Source: Escallonia rubra
Lineage: Eukaryota; Streptophyta; Magnoliopsida; Escalloniales; Escalloniaceae
DNA: 64,000 nucleotides
NCBI GenBank assembly: GCA_033065855.1
Contig: JAVXUO010001346.1
Span: 62,001 to 126,000, forward strand
Direction of reading: 5' to 3'
The notes beneath the pieces are model-generated. The model saw nothing but the letters and a program-made list of their open reading frames with translations. It was not told the origin of the DNA and searched no databases. Of this stretch, positions 42,280 to 55,735 are shown piece after piece; the stretch's first letter is position 1, and each line of letters starts with the position of its first letter. The position numbers and the translations under genes were made by a program.

Positions 42280-44581
42280 ATGAAACTCAAAGCTGCTCCA
42301 CCAAGTCTAAAATGCTCACACCATGTCCTTCCTCGACGATTTGCTTCTGAGAAGCCCAACTTTTCAATCGCTTTATCTTCCTTATCTAAATGTCGCAAAA
42401 GGGATGGAATCCAAGTATGTCGAATCCTTCCATCAAAAGAGTTGTTGAGGTCTCAGTCTCTAAACATGCCTCTCTCAAGATTTCGTACCGTAAAACGATC
42501 TTGCAGTGCAAACCTAGATGAATGTTTCCATGAAGAACCATCCAATCATGTTGAAGATTTAGCCCAAATGTTGGAAGTTTCAGATTATGACGAAAAGGAA
42601 CAAGCATGTAGAGAAAATAAAACCACTTCGACTATGGAATTAAGTACAAGTGAACATAGAAGTGTCGAGGACTGCAAGTTATCGTTTTTGCAATCAAAGC
42701 TTGATTTGTTAGAGCCTAGAATGCTTGGGATAAAGCCGGAGCTGCCAGACTGGGCGGAAAGAGATGCACTTAAACGGGCGAGCATTGAATGGAAGGCAAA
42801 TAGGGTTGACCTTCCTGTATCACTTAGGATGATAAAGAAGAAGCAGCGATGGAAGAAGGGTTTAAAGGATTTAGGAGAACTGGAATCTTGTTCTGTGAGA
42901 AAGGCCTTTTCTTCCATGGTGTTCATCATTCTTGAGCTTCATATCTATGCACTACGTATGAGAGAAGTACTGTGCTATGATGACCTAAAGGAGATTATAG
43001 CTGAAGTGCATGATGAAATGCATGCGTCCTTTGTGTGGCTGTTTCAACAAGTATTTTCGCAAACACCTGCTCTAATGTTTAATGTCATGATCCTCCTGGC
43101 GAATTTCAGTATGTATTCCACTGCCCATAGCATCGATGTTATTATCCCACCAATCGTGGGACCATCGTCAGCAAGTACAACAAAGGCGGGACAGAATCAG
43201 CAGTACTTACAAGTTGATTCGCCAGTGATTAAGCTGGATTTGGTCAAGGGAAACAATGGTGGTACCACCAAAGTTCACCCTGTTGCAGGTGGGATTGGAG
43301 ACGAGGACGGGGACTTGAGCAGTACATCGCTCTCTATGCAGTATGCAGATGATGTTCCTGATGAAATTCATCGGGTCAGTTACGAAGAACTTAGCAGTGC
43401 AGTCGAGGTGAATCTGTGGAAATCCATGGTGGATGAGTCTATAAAAATGCAGTCAACATCAGAGGATGTGGTTCTTGATCACGATATCAAGCGATTTTTA
43501 GTGGCGCCGGTGAATGTGGAGATAGAACCAGATGATTACGTGGACTACTTCAGGACAGATCTTCTGTACCAGATGGGTATATCTCAAGAGCCTAATAGTC
43601 CGCTTCTGCTATGCAATTACGCGCAATTCCTTCACCTTGTTGCACACGACTATGGCAGGTAATTCTCACAAGTACAACTATTGTGTGCTTCTAGGGCTAT
43701 TTGCATTTTCTGTTGTGGGTCACTCATTTACTAAATCATATGGGAAGTTTTGGGTAGCACGGTTAACAGGACGGCTCAGAATTTGGTAACCTGCGCTTTG
43801 TGGAGATGGCCACCTTTGGTCCTCATTTTAGCTTTCGTCCTCTCCCAGATCTGCAGCCTCTTTCAGTGCTTCCCTCCACCCTTTCATCCTCTCCATCCAC
43901 TCCTCCTCGAATCCCATTTTCCCTGCCTTGAATCTCGACTCACGTCCGCAGTGCATTTCGTGGTTGGTTGTCAAATCTTTTTATCAATAGTAGTGCAGCG
44001 AAATTGAAAGATATTGAGGACATCAAAAGCTACTGATTATGGCATTCATAGCAAACAATCTTGGTTCAAATAGATGTGCTATGTCAAATAAAACCCTACT
44101 CGAAGAAAAAGATGATGGTATAGGGAACCATTTTTAGCAAAAGAAGATGTATATCACCTGCAATCACAAGTCACTGAAATTCTGGGAAGAAACTCAACTG
44201 CGTTGTACAATCTAATGTCAAAGACGCGACTCCAGTTGTGGTTATGATTTGTTTAAATTTGGTCAAAGACAATGTGTTGATCCACTTGCATATTTTTCCA
44301 TGTCTTTCTTAGTAAAAGTCACCCTAGATGTTTTTATTGAGTTTCTGAAGTGTAACAGGGCTGAGGAGTGTTTCAAGCGAGCAATACAAGTCGAACCACC
44401 AGATGCAGAGTCCCTCAGCCAGTACGCCAATTTCCTGTGGAAGGTCAAAAAGGACTTGTGGGGGGCAGAAGAAAAATACCTTCAAGCCTTGGCAGCTGAG
44501 CCAGACAACCCTTATCATGCATCCAGATATGCCAGTTTCTTGTGGATCACCGGTGGCGACGAAACGTGTTTCCCTCTTTAA
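42280..44581 (+). CDS. TPR-like superfamily protein, probable plastid or membrane protein
   Basis: Two exons, 42280-43658 and 44359-44581, join in phase as AG|G and give 533 residues. I recognise the plant TPR-like family that includes Arabidopsis At1g07280/At2g29670; its molecular role is not established. Signs: a Ser/Arg-rich N-terminus without acidic residues early on (possible transit peptide), the conserved PELPDWAERDALKRASIEW block (about 154-174), LPVSLRMIKKKQRW, the AFSSMVFIILELH block, and HASFVWLFQQVFSQTPALMF running into a hydrophobic segment (about 263-281). The C-terminal part carries TPR-like units (LLLCNYAQFLHLVAHDYGRA, SLSQYANFLWKVKKDLWGAE, HASRYASFLW) and ends in the conserved GGDETCFPL. 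The real start is ATG at 42280; an in-frame TTG lies just upstream. It converges on EPC1. Confidence 0.9.
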
Positions 44582-45810
44582 TACATCCAGTAGCATCAAG
44601 CAGTGGTATAAGATCCCTCCAAAACTCATATGAAGCACCGCCTTCCCCGGCTGTGCACAGAGGACTGCCTTTGTTATGATGTCGAGATGGCCAGATAAAG
44701 TATGTTTTACGCGACCAGGTGATACGATATATATGATCTCGAGATTGAGGAAATAAATAAATGCAGGAAGCGAGACTTTGTTCAAGTTCACATGGCAGAA
44801 TCCGCTTTGTGATGCAACATAACATGTAGAGGGTACGGTGTTGGTGGTTGGACTGAATGTGTCCAGTTCGGCAACAAAGTGTTCTACCATATCCCACATG
44901 TACTTTATCAAAGTTGGGCAGATGGTTCTTGTTCCCAGACAACCAAGTATGATGGACCTTGTAAGGGCGATCTATATGGCAACTTGAATCACGCTCAAAT
45001 TTGTTGCTTGAAGGTGGTCTCTTGTCTGAGAATCTCCAGAAAGTCTTTACTATGAATAATTAGCATCTACTGCTTGGTCTTACTGTAAAAAGAGCATAAT
45101 CTGTCAAGTATAGCTACCCAAACGTCTACTTCTGACATCAAAATTCTGTTTCCTCTTATGTGGCCTGGAGTCTTTTTCTTTGCGTTTCAAAGTTGGTACT
45201 GCATCCACAACAGATTTTCTGGAACTACCCTATTTCCTGAAAAAAGCCATAACTTTTCGCTACGGCAGTCCGTCCATGAACAACATGTTTTGGGGGTTTA
45301 ACGGCACTCCAAATATTAGTTATGTTCAGTATACTTGTATCACTTATTTCAGCGGCACTATCTAGAAAATTTAGTGAAAAAATGGAGCGAGATTATCAAC
45401 TCCCTAATCTTTCTCCTGAACGCCATCATAAACTGCACCATCCAACATGGGATGCAAAGATGAAGATTCTAAGATGACGAGTATATAAAAGAATTGTATT
45501 CTCCAAATAACCCTTGAAGCCCCAGAAACAAAATATAGCGGAAAGGCAAAAAGAATATGCTATTTTATTGTTCATTTGGTCGTCCAAAGACAATAAAAGA
45601 ATATGTTCTGGATGCAGCTTTTCGTAGTTAAATTACATGGTAGGAATACAGTAATAATCTAGCTAAAGTATGCTATCTAAGCATCTTCACCAAAATGACA
45701 TTCTCGTGTGGTAACTCAACAGTACAACAAGGAACTTACAAGCCTTGTAGCCAACTAATCAGATGAATAAGTGGGAAATGCACAACAGAAGTGTATGAGA
45801 AGCTCCAGCA
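44582..45810. other. Convergent 3' intergenic region, TPR gene and EPC1
   Basis: Both genes end here. No additional gene is seen; long frames on the minus strand near 44324-44942 are antisense to TPR exon 2 and its 3' region. Confidence 0.6.
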
Positions 45811-48800
45811 TCACCAAAACCACGTATCGCGGCTATCGACAGCCTTCACTGACGTTGATACCAATGGCATTTTTCCGTACTCAGCAACAAATTCATTAAC
45901 ACAGTGTGTTCTTCTTTCACCGTGTCCTCCCAAGCTACTGATTCCAGTTGAACCAATCTCATATATCTTACCTATATTGCCACACCAAATATGTAGTTAG
46001 TACAATCAGATACAAAATGGGACTGGAGATGAGGCTGAAGCCTATGGAAGAATCACTTATAAAAGTCATTTCAGAACAGCCATTTCAACTGCCATTATAT
46101 ATGTTTAAGATATAGAAATATCACAATTAGCAAAATGAAATCTTCATGATGTCCATCTTATGGGATTCAACAATTCACAAGAGTAATACAGAAACACTCA
46201 TCAGATTCCCCTTAATACTAATTTTGAATTACCTTGACTGACACATCTCCAACTTCCAAACTCTACGGGGACAAAAACGAAACAAGGATACTAAGATTTA
46301 TCAAGCAAAATCTATTCACAAGACTTGGAAAAACTTGATCTGCGGTATCATCCCTACGACAGAGACACCTACTATACCACTAAACAATTTTATGAGCAAG
46401 TTTTCACCATCCCACACAAATCACTTTGCTTCTAAATTAGCGGAAGTGTTTGATCTGCCTTAGGCTCCTGTTTATTAGCACACATGCCTTTCCATCTTAC
46501 AAGTTTGAGTGAAGTACACTTTTCTTTTGTTATGTTCGGATCACTGCATACTTTAAATACTACTTTCCAAAAAGTGCCTTTCGTAAGGCACGTAGCAAGA
46601 ACGAAAGGTAGTTTCTTAGCCACAATTTGCACCAAGAGCTTTCATGTTATGGTATAAGATGATGACAATATTTTATTGCTTGATCAGTACTTCTTTCGGT
46701 AAGACTAAGAGCATGATAAACTTTAGAGATGCTATTCCATATGCCTGATCTGGTCAGTATACAAAGCCTGTGAGCTACTGGGTTTAGATCTATGGTGGAT
46801 ACCTGACATAAGATTGTGTCGCTGAGCGCACAATGGAACAGCCTAGGAGGCTAGCAGATATAGACCTATGGTTGTTACCTCGCAGAAGATCAAGTGGTTT
46901 AGTGGCTATGTTCACCAGTTTGCTTTTCTCTAGTGACTTTTTGCAAGAGTCTAGAATTGAGGGAAAGTAAAAAAATATTAGAACACTTCAAATCAAGATG
47001 TAAGTGCAGTAGCTTTACAACATAGTTCTTCTAAAATCTTCATCCTAGATTGGTAACTCGGGGTGATGCTAAGCTCAACTTAGCATTGGCTTTTTTGAAA
47101 GGCAATCAGATAAAAGGCCGACATTATTTCAGAATGTGAGTGGAGATGAATCCGTCCTGCTAGAGGTGAGGGTCTTACGGGTGAGGGTTTTACAGTAAAG
47201 CGGGTAACTCATACCTATCAACTTTGGCCACTTTGCAAGCCTCAAAAAGTTCTTTCATTTTCACTATTTATTTCTTTTACTCTTGACTTGCAACAGACCG
47301 TAAGCTCAGATCCTTTTTACATGTTTTAAGTTTATTCTTTTTCTCCATGGCAATTTGGTTCGGTTTACTGGAGCAAGCCCCCTTGCAGTATTCCTGAACC
47401 TGATCTCCCCACCCCCCACAACATACACACAACCCAACCAAAAAAGATTAAAACAAACAAACAAGAATGTTAGAGAAAGTTCACCCTCTGGAAATACATT
47501 ATTCCGGAATATAATCACAATAGAAGGCAGAACATAGAGTGAAATACAGAACAAGAAGAAATATAAGACTAAATAGCAGATTAATAATGGAAAATCTACT
47601 TACCTTTCACCCATATAGGGGGAGCATTGGTCGTGTTTGCCACAAGGAAAGACATCGCAATATCTTCACAATTCCTGGTGGATCCATCTACACTTTAGTG
47701 ATCTTTATGCTAAGAGAATAGCAGGTGAAAAAAATAATCAATCAGAATAACCACCTGTTCTTGGCTACATATTCTCTAATGGATGCAGGCATCTCTTTCG
47801 TATACATCCTCAGATACTTTCTGTGGAAAAAAGATGCCTTGGAAAGTATCATACTGTATGTTCCCGTCCACCATACAGACCACCATCCTGCATAATCGTA
47901 ATTATTCGTATTTCCTTTCTGCATAAAAAACTTGCCAGTTCAAAACAGGTGGTTTGTTTGATTCACACAACACATACAAGTGAGTGACTCATGCTTAAAG
48001 AAACAATCAAGATAGTCAATGAAAATTTAGACATGCAAATGAAGAGAGGTACACCACCAACAAAAAAATTTGCCCTGGCATATTTATACTCTCATGCAAC
48101 AATGTGATAAACCACAGCCCCACTACAACCTGGCCCTTGCGGCCAACTTGATGGCAAATCACATGGACCTACCCCATCATCCTGTTCTCCCCCACCCCCT
48201 CTCTTCCCTATCAATGTGGCATAGACGAGCCTGCCTTCATATCCCGAGGACGTCGGCAAACTGACACTCGAGCTTTAAAGAGTAGGCTCAAGGCAACACA
48301 TGAAACAAGCCACGCCCTGTCACAAGCAAAGAGCTTTGCCAAATGATTTAAGCCTAGGAAGGTTTCTTAGATCCTTAGTCTTTGTTTAGATGTCAGTATC
48401 TCCTTAAACGCCTGCCACAGAGACCTAGTGCATTATTGTTAAACAACATGCATTTGGCTGGTGTAGTCAGGTGGTCAAACATAGAAATCAAGTAGAAAGA
48501 GCATCCTGAATTAGTTGCCTTAATTAAAGAGATCTTGACATGTTGCTATACATGAAGTAGGTTAGATATAAACTAAGGTCGTGGAGTTTGTCAGAAAAAA
48601 ATCAAACCGTTCAAGTGTTCAACTACATGTGATTAAATCTTTTAAGGTGGCAACAGAGCCATAGTAAGATCATGAAGATGACTCTTTTAGTAGAGACAAC
48701 AAATAGATATAAGGTATGAGCACTAAACGAACCCTAAGGTTTGCCTCTATTTTCACTTGCCCTCTAACTCCTTTTACTGTAAATCAATGTTTTGAATGCC

Positions 48801-51800
48801 AACGGAATTCTCAGTTATGCAATCAGAAAAACATGGTAATCTACAATCAAATGATAAGTATCATTAGTTGGGTCGATCAGGCACATTCTGTTAGGATTTA
48901 AGATGTCTGTTCACGGCAGTTGGTCAGTAAGAGGTTAACAGGGTCCATAACTCCATATAGTTAGTGTATGAATAAAATGGTTTGAGAGCAATTGGTAGCA
49001 AATCTAGGTTAAGAATGACATAATAACGATTTCTGCATGTCTAATGTACTATATTCGGTTTTCATCCAATAATATAGTTGCTGTTACTCTACAAAACAGA
49101 GCATATTGAATAAAAGTGTGAACACCTGAAAGGCTATATATTCTGGTAAAGCGTCTTGGATGATACTACAAGGTAAGAACTAATCAGGAAAAGACAACTA
49201 ATATAAACACAACAAAGACTTACTGACTGATCTACCCAGTGGATACGGGGTACAAATCCCACCATTGTATCCGGTGCACTTTGCCAAACAGTGAAAGCAA
49301 ATTCCACCGTAGAGCAAGGAAATATAATGTCATCGTCAATAGAAAAGATTGCATCAGTCTTCAGATCGGTTACTTCTTTGAATCTATTGTTCAGACTGTC
49401 TTCCTTATTGATGTCAAACTTTAGTTCAATTTGTCGACCATCTCTAGACTTTGACTCTACAACGTTGTTTAGATATTTCACAAGAGACACTGATGGAGGA
49501 TCAGGCTCACTCCAAACAATGTGTATAGAATCAAGACCTGGACACGATGTATAATGAGAAATAGACTGCTTCAAAAGATCATATCTCTTCCAAGTGTTCA
49601 TCAATATCGCATATCCTCTCCTGTTGGAGACATGTATTGCAGAATTAGACCATAGCCCTTGTAGCAGGAAGAAAAAAGCAGCGAACCAAATCAAGGAAAA
49701 CGATTTGACTAAACAAGAAACATGTATTTATTAACTCAATATTACGTATATGGTTCCATGTAGTCAATGATCGAAGCCCATAAATTGACTACAACCAGCC
49801 AAAAATAGAGAAACGGGATTTCAAGCATAAAAAAGGAAACATCTTCAACTATTACCATAAACTTTGACGTCGGAATTTATTCTTCAAATTCACTTTTAGT
49901 TTACATCAACTAGCAGACACAATATATCAATACAATAAATTGATTAATCTGTGTATCCACACACAGACACTAACATGCACCCATAAACATTCACACACCT
50001 ACTCTTCTATACAAAAAGCTACATGAGTGAATGTGCCATCCCATAAGTTAGAGAATCTCTCAAGCAACTACATAGACACATATATTTACCTATACACATA
50101 GATGTACTGTTTTACACGGAGTAATCAGCTTCAAACAAACATGTATATCTATTATACTGCATCAGATAATAATACAAAACAATTTTATATCACTTAGGTG
50201 ATTAGATAACATAACATGTTAGATGGTCATAAGTAAAGCTTTCTGTCTGAGCCCAACAATGTATATCATATTGCACGTGGCGAGTCAAGTCAACGAGATA
50301 GAACACGTGTACCACCGCCAAGTGCACAAAATAACAGACTGGGTAACTAAATGCAAGTTGGGAGACTTGAACCCAAGACCTTGCCAAACTAGAGTTAAAA
50401 AATGTATAATGCTAAGCTATCAGTTGCCTAAAAGCATAAGCTGTCAGGAGACGGGCCAAAAAATTTATATCATGCTTTAACACTCCCCCTCGCGTGCAAG
50501 CTCAATTGCACAAGAAAAGTCCTCAACGAGATAGAAATCGAGGCAAGCCTTCTGTCGTAAATCTTTTGGAAGCCAAAATAAACTCTCTGTGGTAAGACAA
50601 TTAAAGCCTGACCTGAATCATACTGCCAACTTTTGTAGAACCAGATTATGTGAATAGCGAATCAAATTCCAAAGCGTAAAACCCAAACCCGTATATGTTA
50701 GCTTTGGTATCTAGAACTCAATCAATCACAACAACCGGATTTTGCTTTTGGAATCTGTGTGCTCCACTTAAGCAACTAACCAAAAAACTCCTCGCCATGT
50801 GAAGATGGTTTCAATATCCACTACTGACACCTAAGGTCAGAAACTCGATCACAAATTTAACAAAAAAGCCTCCACCAGCAATTCAGATTCCTGATCCAAT
50901 TTCATCATGAACGACCTATTTTGCACGGCTAGTATACGACACCAAGACCCAAATAATTATTTGCCCCACGGTTTGATAACTTAGCACAATGGTGGTTGCC
51001 ATTGGCAAGGGTAAACTTTTCATGATGATATTTTAGCAGAGCCAGAGGGCCTGGCTCATTCATTGGGGATACCAGGTAGGTGGTACATCGTTGGAGTTGT
51101 CGAAGGAGATGTAATTGTGCTATGGAGGTATATATCTTGACGAAGACAGTACTGATAGTTATTATGTCAAGCACTGCGGATATAGGCAGCACCGAATATG
51201 CTGACGGCACTCAAGTCTTGCAAAGGTCGTTCTGATGGTGTTGTTTTATATATGGAACCAGAAAGACAACAAGAAAAGAGTTTTAATAGCTTGCGCTGTG
51301 GCCATTAGTGGCAAATGTGACAATGCTTCAGTTGTTATAGGTTCAAAGCGAGCGAGATAGATAATTGTGACACTAACATATTCAGCAGAACAAATCTTTA
51401 ATTGCAGTTCTCCAACTAAGATGTGCAACAGACATTTTTTCTTCAAGTCTAATATCCAAACATGTTGGACTTGTACTTGGATACAATTCAAAAAAACCAC
51501 AGGATATACTTCGTCTCGGATGGGAAGAAAACATTCTCCTGTCACTACATAAACATGGAAATGCCAACTTCACACCCTCTTTAAAATATCCACACCCCCT
51601 TCGCAGCTCAAGATCAGGTCACCCGGTGCGCTTTTTACCAATAACCGAGGTGCATATATGTAACCAAGAGTGCGGATTTAGCGGGGAGAGCTTCGTATAT
51701 GGTAATATATCATTTAGAAAGATCTATATACAGCTAAGCGGATATACTTAATACATATTTCAGTAATTACCTTAATCTCCACTGTTATCCAAATTCTATT

Positions 51801-52318
51801 CCGATTACGGAATAGCTGCCTTTATTTTGTCTCCCTTTACTTTTTCCTATTTATAATGTGACCCGTGTTAATCAAACAGAGAAATCTGCCAGTTTTGTCA
51901 ACATCTCAGTTAATACCCAGAAGGAGAAATTAGAACAGGATAGGGCAAATCAATGCCATGTCTTGGAAACGGCAAACATTTCTTTTTTCATAACCGAAGA
52001 GTTACGGCAATTAATACCACAATTCCCAACAATTACAGATCAATGGCTAAGTTGATCACCTAAATCCAAATCCCAATCATTTGTAATCTTCAAGTACACT
52101 TACCTCGAAGCAGACCGATCAAAGATGGGCGGATTAGAATTCCATCCCATAAACGACGCCGCGCGGGTGGCGAACATGATGAAGGTGAACGCCATCATAC
52201 AGCAGAGCAGGAGCTTGATCTTCACCGATCCGATCGCCGCCTGCCGGAACCCCAGCGCCGTCCGGCGGCTGAAATGGCTCGTCCTCATCTCTTCGCTACA
52301 ACCGAGGGACTCGACCAC
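45811..52318 (-). CDS. EPC1: EPC1-type glycosyltransferase, family GT64
   Basis: Type II membrane glycosyltransferase related to the C-terminal domain of animal exostosins. The Arabidopsis gene ECTOPICALLY PARTING CELLS 1 is needed for cell adhesion and growth; the acceptor is not certain. Exons 52318-52104, 49620-49224, 47918-47755, 47674-47604 and 45971-45811 join in phase to 335 residues. A short basic N-terminus precedes a signal anchor (about 35-51, LLLCCMMAFTFIMFA). The catalytic part has GYAILMNTWKRYDLLKQS, IHIVWSEPDPPS, NKEDSLNNRFKE, the metal/nucleotide-sugar motif DDD at 167-169 (FSIDDDIIF), GFVPRIHW, YAGWWSVWWTGTYSM, NCEDIAMSF, and the tail TWFW. All motifs are intact. Intron 1 is 2.5 kb and carries a dispersed repeat fragment (50310-50500). 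Confidence 0.93.
50310..50500. repeat. Dispersed repeat fragment, copy 2, in EPC1 intron 1
   Basis: GACTTGAACCCAAGACCTTG, then TAATGCTAAGCTATCAGTTG, AAAAGCATAAGCTGTCAGGAG and TTTATATCATGCTTTAACAC, followed by CTCCCCCTCGCGTGCAAGC. The motif order matches 28655-28830. The CTCCCCCTC[AG]CGTG tail is a frequent dispersed signature in plant genomes. Confidence 0.45.
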
Positions 52319-52746
52319 CGATCCGAGTCCCGAGGGCGCGATTCAGTGGCGAGTCGAATCAGACACTGCCATGCTCTCTCAGTCCCTCTCCTACTCCTCC
52401 GGTGGCCGGTCGGATTTGGGGAAAACGCTGGCACAGGTACACGGTTAAGCTCGAAGATGCAGTGTGTGAGATGGATACTATTGAAAAGGACGGCTGCGAT
52501 TGCATCTGACGAGAAGGTAGTTTGGGGTGTCAATCAGTTGGAATATTTTGGTGCAAAGGCGTGGGAAAGTTTTGTCCGTTGTATTCGGGTGATTGGTCCG
52601 ACACTTGATTCCGGCCGGCGTGTTTAGTGCCGTTTTCGATCAATTTTGCCCTCATGATGGACATGTGTCAGCGCCATAGTTACTTTTAGTGTAATACCAA
52701 AATGGTATCACACTAAAAATAGACTTTTCATTATATATAGTATAGA

Positions 52747-52751
52747 TTATT

Positions 52752-52783
<32 letters not shown>

Positions 52784-52791
52784 TATATATC
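52747..52791. repeat. (ATT)n(AT)n microsatellite
   Basis: An ATT trinucleotide run passes into an AT dinucleotide run, about 45 bp in all, upstream of the EPC1 start. Confidence 0.95.
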
Positions 52792-55720
52792 AGGAAGCGT
52801 CTATCGCACAATACTTTTATATTTTAGTTTGTTATTGATGGTGTTATTATAGTCTAAAATATTAATCTTTTCGTGGCAATTTAAGTTGTGTTGTTAATAC
52901 GGATGCTAGGATGTAAAATAATAATTGGTAACCTATTTTGTTGAAGCAAACGTGACTTTTGCTAAATATGTTGTGAGGTAGTTGTATCTCATAATCAGTT
53001 TGATATTATTTTGGCAAGAGTTATACATATATGTTGTAAAATAACTTACAAAATAGTAAGTGCGTGTATAAAATCATTTTGGTTACCTACTCGTCGGAGA
53101 GGTCAAAATCACTTGCAAGAAAGTACGGCTTAACCTTAAATAATACATTTTATTGTGTTCGATCATTCTTAGGATTGAAGTGAATACGAGTTTCGTTACT
53201 TCCTTAACAATATTACACTATGTTTAATTCTTTTTTTCCTACCTTTTGCCATTGCGTGATTAATTGGTTTATCTTTGAAGAGTAACCATCTGCATTGGAA
53301 AATAATAAATTGACTACAAAACTAAATCACGGTTTAGTGTAATGATTTATACTCTTCGGTAAGAAAAAATAGAGTGAATTAGCTCCTTTTTTTAGTCAAA
53401 ATATCAATACTCTCAGCATTAAGTCATTTTCTTATTTTATTTCTAGTTGATAGGTCGAACCAAAAAAGAACTCATCGTCAACTTCATTATTATTTTTTAT
53501 TACAAAAGGATTTGACCTATATCTATATGCATTTGTAAATAAAATAACTAAAAGGGACAGTTTTTTTCTCCGGAAGCGTGTTTTAGGCTGAAAATTTTAT
53601 TTCCTAAAGTGTTCCTTTGTGATTTCCTTCCTGACTAACTAAATTAATCACTAAATTTGTATGATTTCCTTTCTAGATGAAGACTAATTCCTTCCAATAG
53701 TTTTATTTTCTTCCCCTTTTCTAGACTTTTCGTTAGTGCTTGTTTAGAAAGTTTAGGCTTTAAATTCTGTTGCGTAATTATTGTAGCATTTTTAGTTCTT
53801 AGAATTTATGTTAATTTTTCTTTATTTGGTTCTACACGGACAGTAACTTGTTGCATATTTGGGCATGATTTAGGAGATTACTAAATCTGGATTTCTCATT
53901 TCTTTTAACTGATTTTATGTGCTTGCATAATATTCCTTCATGGTTGGATGAAAATTGTGAGTCCAACTAACAGAAGCGGGGGAGATACCGAGCAGAGATC
54001 TACCCAAAGAGAGCATAAAACAAAGAAATCGTTGTCTATCATTTACCCAAAAACTGTAACGAAATGGAAAGAGAGGAAACATGCAAACTTTGCAAACGAG
54101 AAACAGATCCAACACAGAAACTAGGGGCTTGTACGTTTACATTTTTCGTTTTGTGTATTTGTATTGTGTTTTCGTTTTCAATATTTTTGTATTCAATCAC
54201 AAATTATGGTTGTGTACTTTTATAATTTTCACCACTTTTTTTACGTCTACATTTTTCAATTGTTTTTGTATGTTTACCGTTTTCATTATTGTTATCGCCA
54301 TTTTTTCCGGTATTACCTTTACTGCTTTTTTGATGGATCTTTCTCTTTCTTTTACGATCGTATTCCCAAATCAATGGGGTTCTTTTTCCCGGCAGGATTC
54401 CAAAATCATAGAGGATGATTCCCAAATCAGAGAGGATTCACAAATCGTAGAGGATGTTTTTCCCTATCCACGCTCTCAATTTCCTTTTCGATCATCACAC
54501 ATCTGTGTGTCTTCTCCCTCTTGCTTCTTCTTCTTCCCCGTTGACAAACCAACTCGGAAGGCTCCCATTTGTCGCACTCCTCCTTACAATTTTTTCAATC
54601 GCAAAACCCTAAGCATGCACTCAAACACACAGTCACACACATAACATTACTGCGTGTGTCTGTGTGAGTGACGGAGAGAGAGAGAGAGAGAGAGAGAGAG
54701 TGTGTGTGTGTGTGAAGGTGACGTAGAGAGAGAGAGAGAGAGAGAGATGAAAGCCCTCTTAATCGAAGGATTAAGAATTCAGTTCGACATGGCAGATAAG
54801 GAAGCACCTTCAAGCTTTAGGCTGCAGTCTATTGAGAAAGCCTCTTTAAGCTAGGTTGATGCCGTTGAAGATGGGGTGAGAGGGAGTTCGAGATCCAGGC
54901 AATGGATCAGAAAATTAGAGAGAAACTGGGGTGACTTTCTCTGTAACGATGAAGAGAGAGACGGTGAAGAGAGAGACGGATGAGGGAAAGGGTGAACAGG
55001 AGATTGGTGGGACTTTCTGACATGGAATTCAACTGTGTCGGCAAAAAAACATTTTTCGGCACTATTTGGATTTTGCATCCAAAATGATAAAAGTAAAAAA
55101 ATATATTTTTTTTGCCATCATTACAAAATTGGAGTACAAAAAAAGGTAAACATACGCCCGTAGAATTTCTTACACATAGTCACTCAATGAATAGTAGAAA
55201 ATATACTATGACTTACATATACAACACAGGCAGAAAAATTTAGAAATGGGGGATATATGAAGAGTGAAAAGTACCATTTGAATGGAGGAAATGATCGAAT
55301 GCTTTGAATGGAACAAAGGTGTTCTCTATTTGGTTGTATATATGAACAGTATTAGAAAAGGTAATTATCGGATGAATTAGAACACTTCTTTAACAAATAA
55401 CAAGGTTGATAAAATGACATCTATTATGTCAGTAACACCAAAGTCATTATTGATATCAAATCACTAGCTATTTATGTTCGAGCGTCGTAAACTAGCTCCT
55501 TATCGATCTAGTTTTGCCGTTGTGGTTATTTGGCTAAAAGTCTGATAATCACTAAAACTATCATAATTGTATTGATATTTGTATCATAATATTTCTACTT
55601 CATTTCAACTGTTACCGTTGTCGATCAACAGCAAAAGGCGACTTGGGTGAAAGTCAAAACCAAAGCAACTATTCTTTCCTGGCGCGTATGGTATACTGCA
55701 TGCAACAAATGCAATCGTTC
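52792..55720. other. AT-rich, low-complexity intergenic DNA
   Basis: No gene. A 187-codon plus-strand frame at 54081-54644 is phenylalanine/tyrosine-rich because the DNA is T-rich; I do not believe it is coding. A compound GA/GT microsatellite lies inside. Confidence 0.55.
54674..54747. repeat. Compound (GA)n(GT)n(GA)n microsatellite
   Basis: GA run (54674-54700), GT run (to about 54714), a ten-base spacer with GGTGACGT and a second GA run (to 54747). Likely length-variable. Confidence 0.95.
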
Positions 55721-55735
55721 AACAATTGAACTAAT

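Noticed and set aside
44324..44942. Two long minus-strand frames near the TPR gene end
   Set aside because: They are antisense to TPR exon 2 and its 3' region; no domain was recognised.
54081..54644. 187-codon open frame rich in Phe/Tyr
   Set aside because: The composition follows from T-rich DNA, no motif is recognisable and the surroundings are low-complexity; it is most likely chance.
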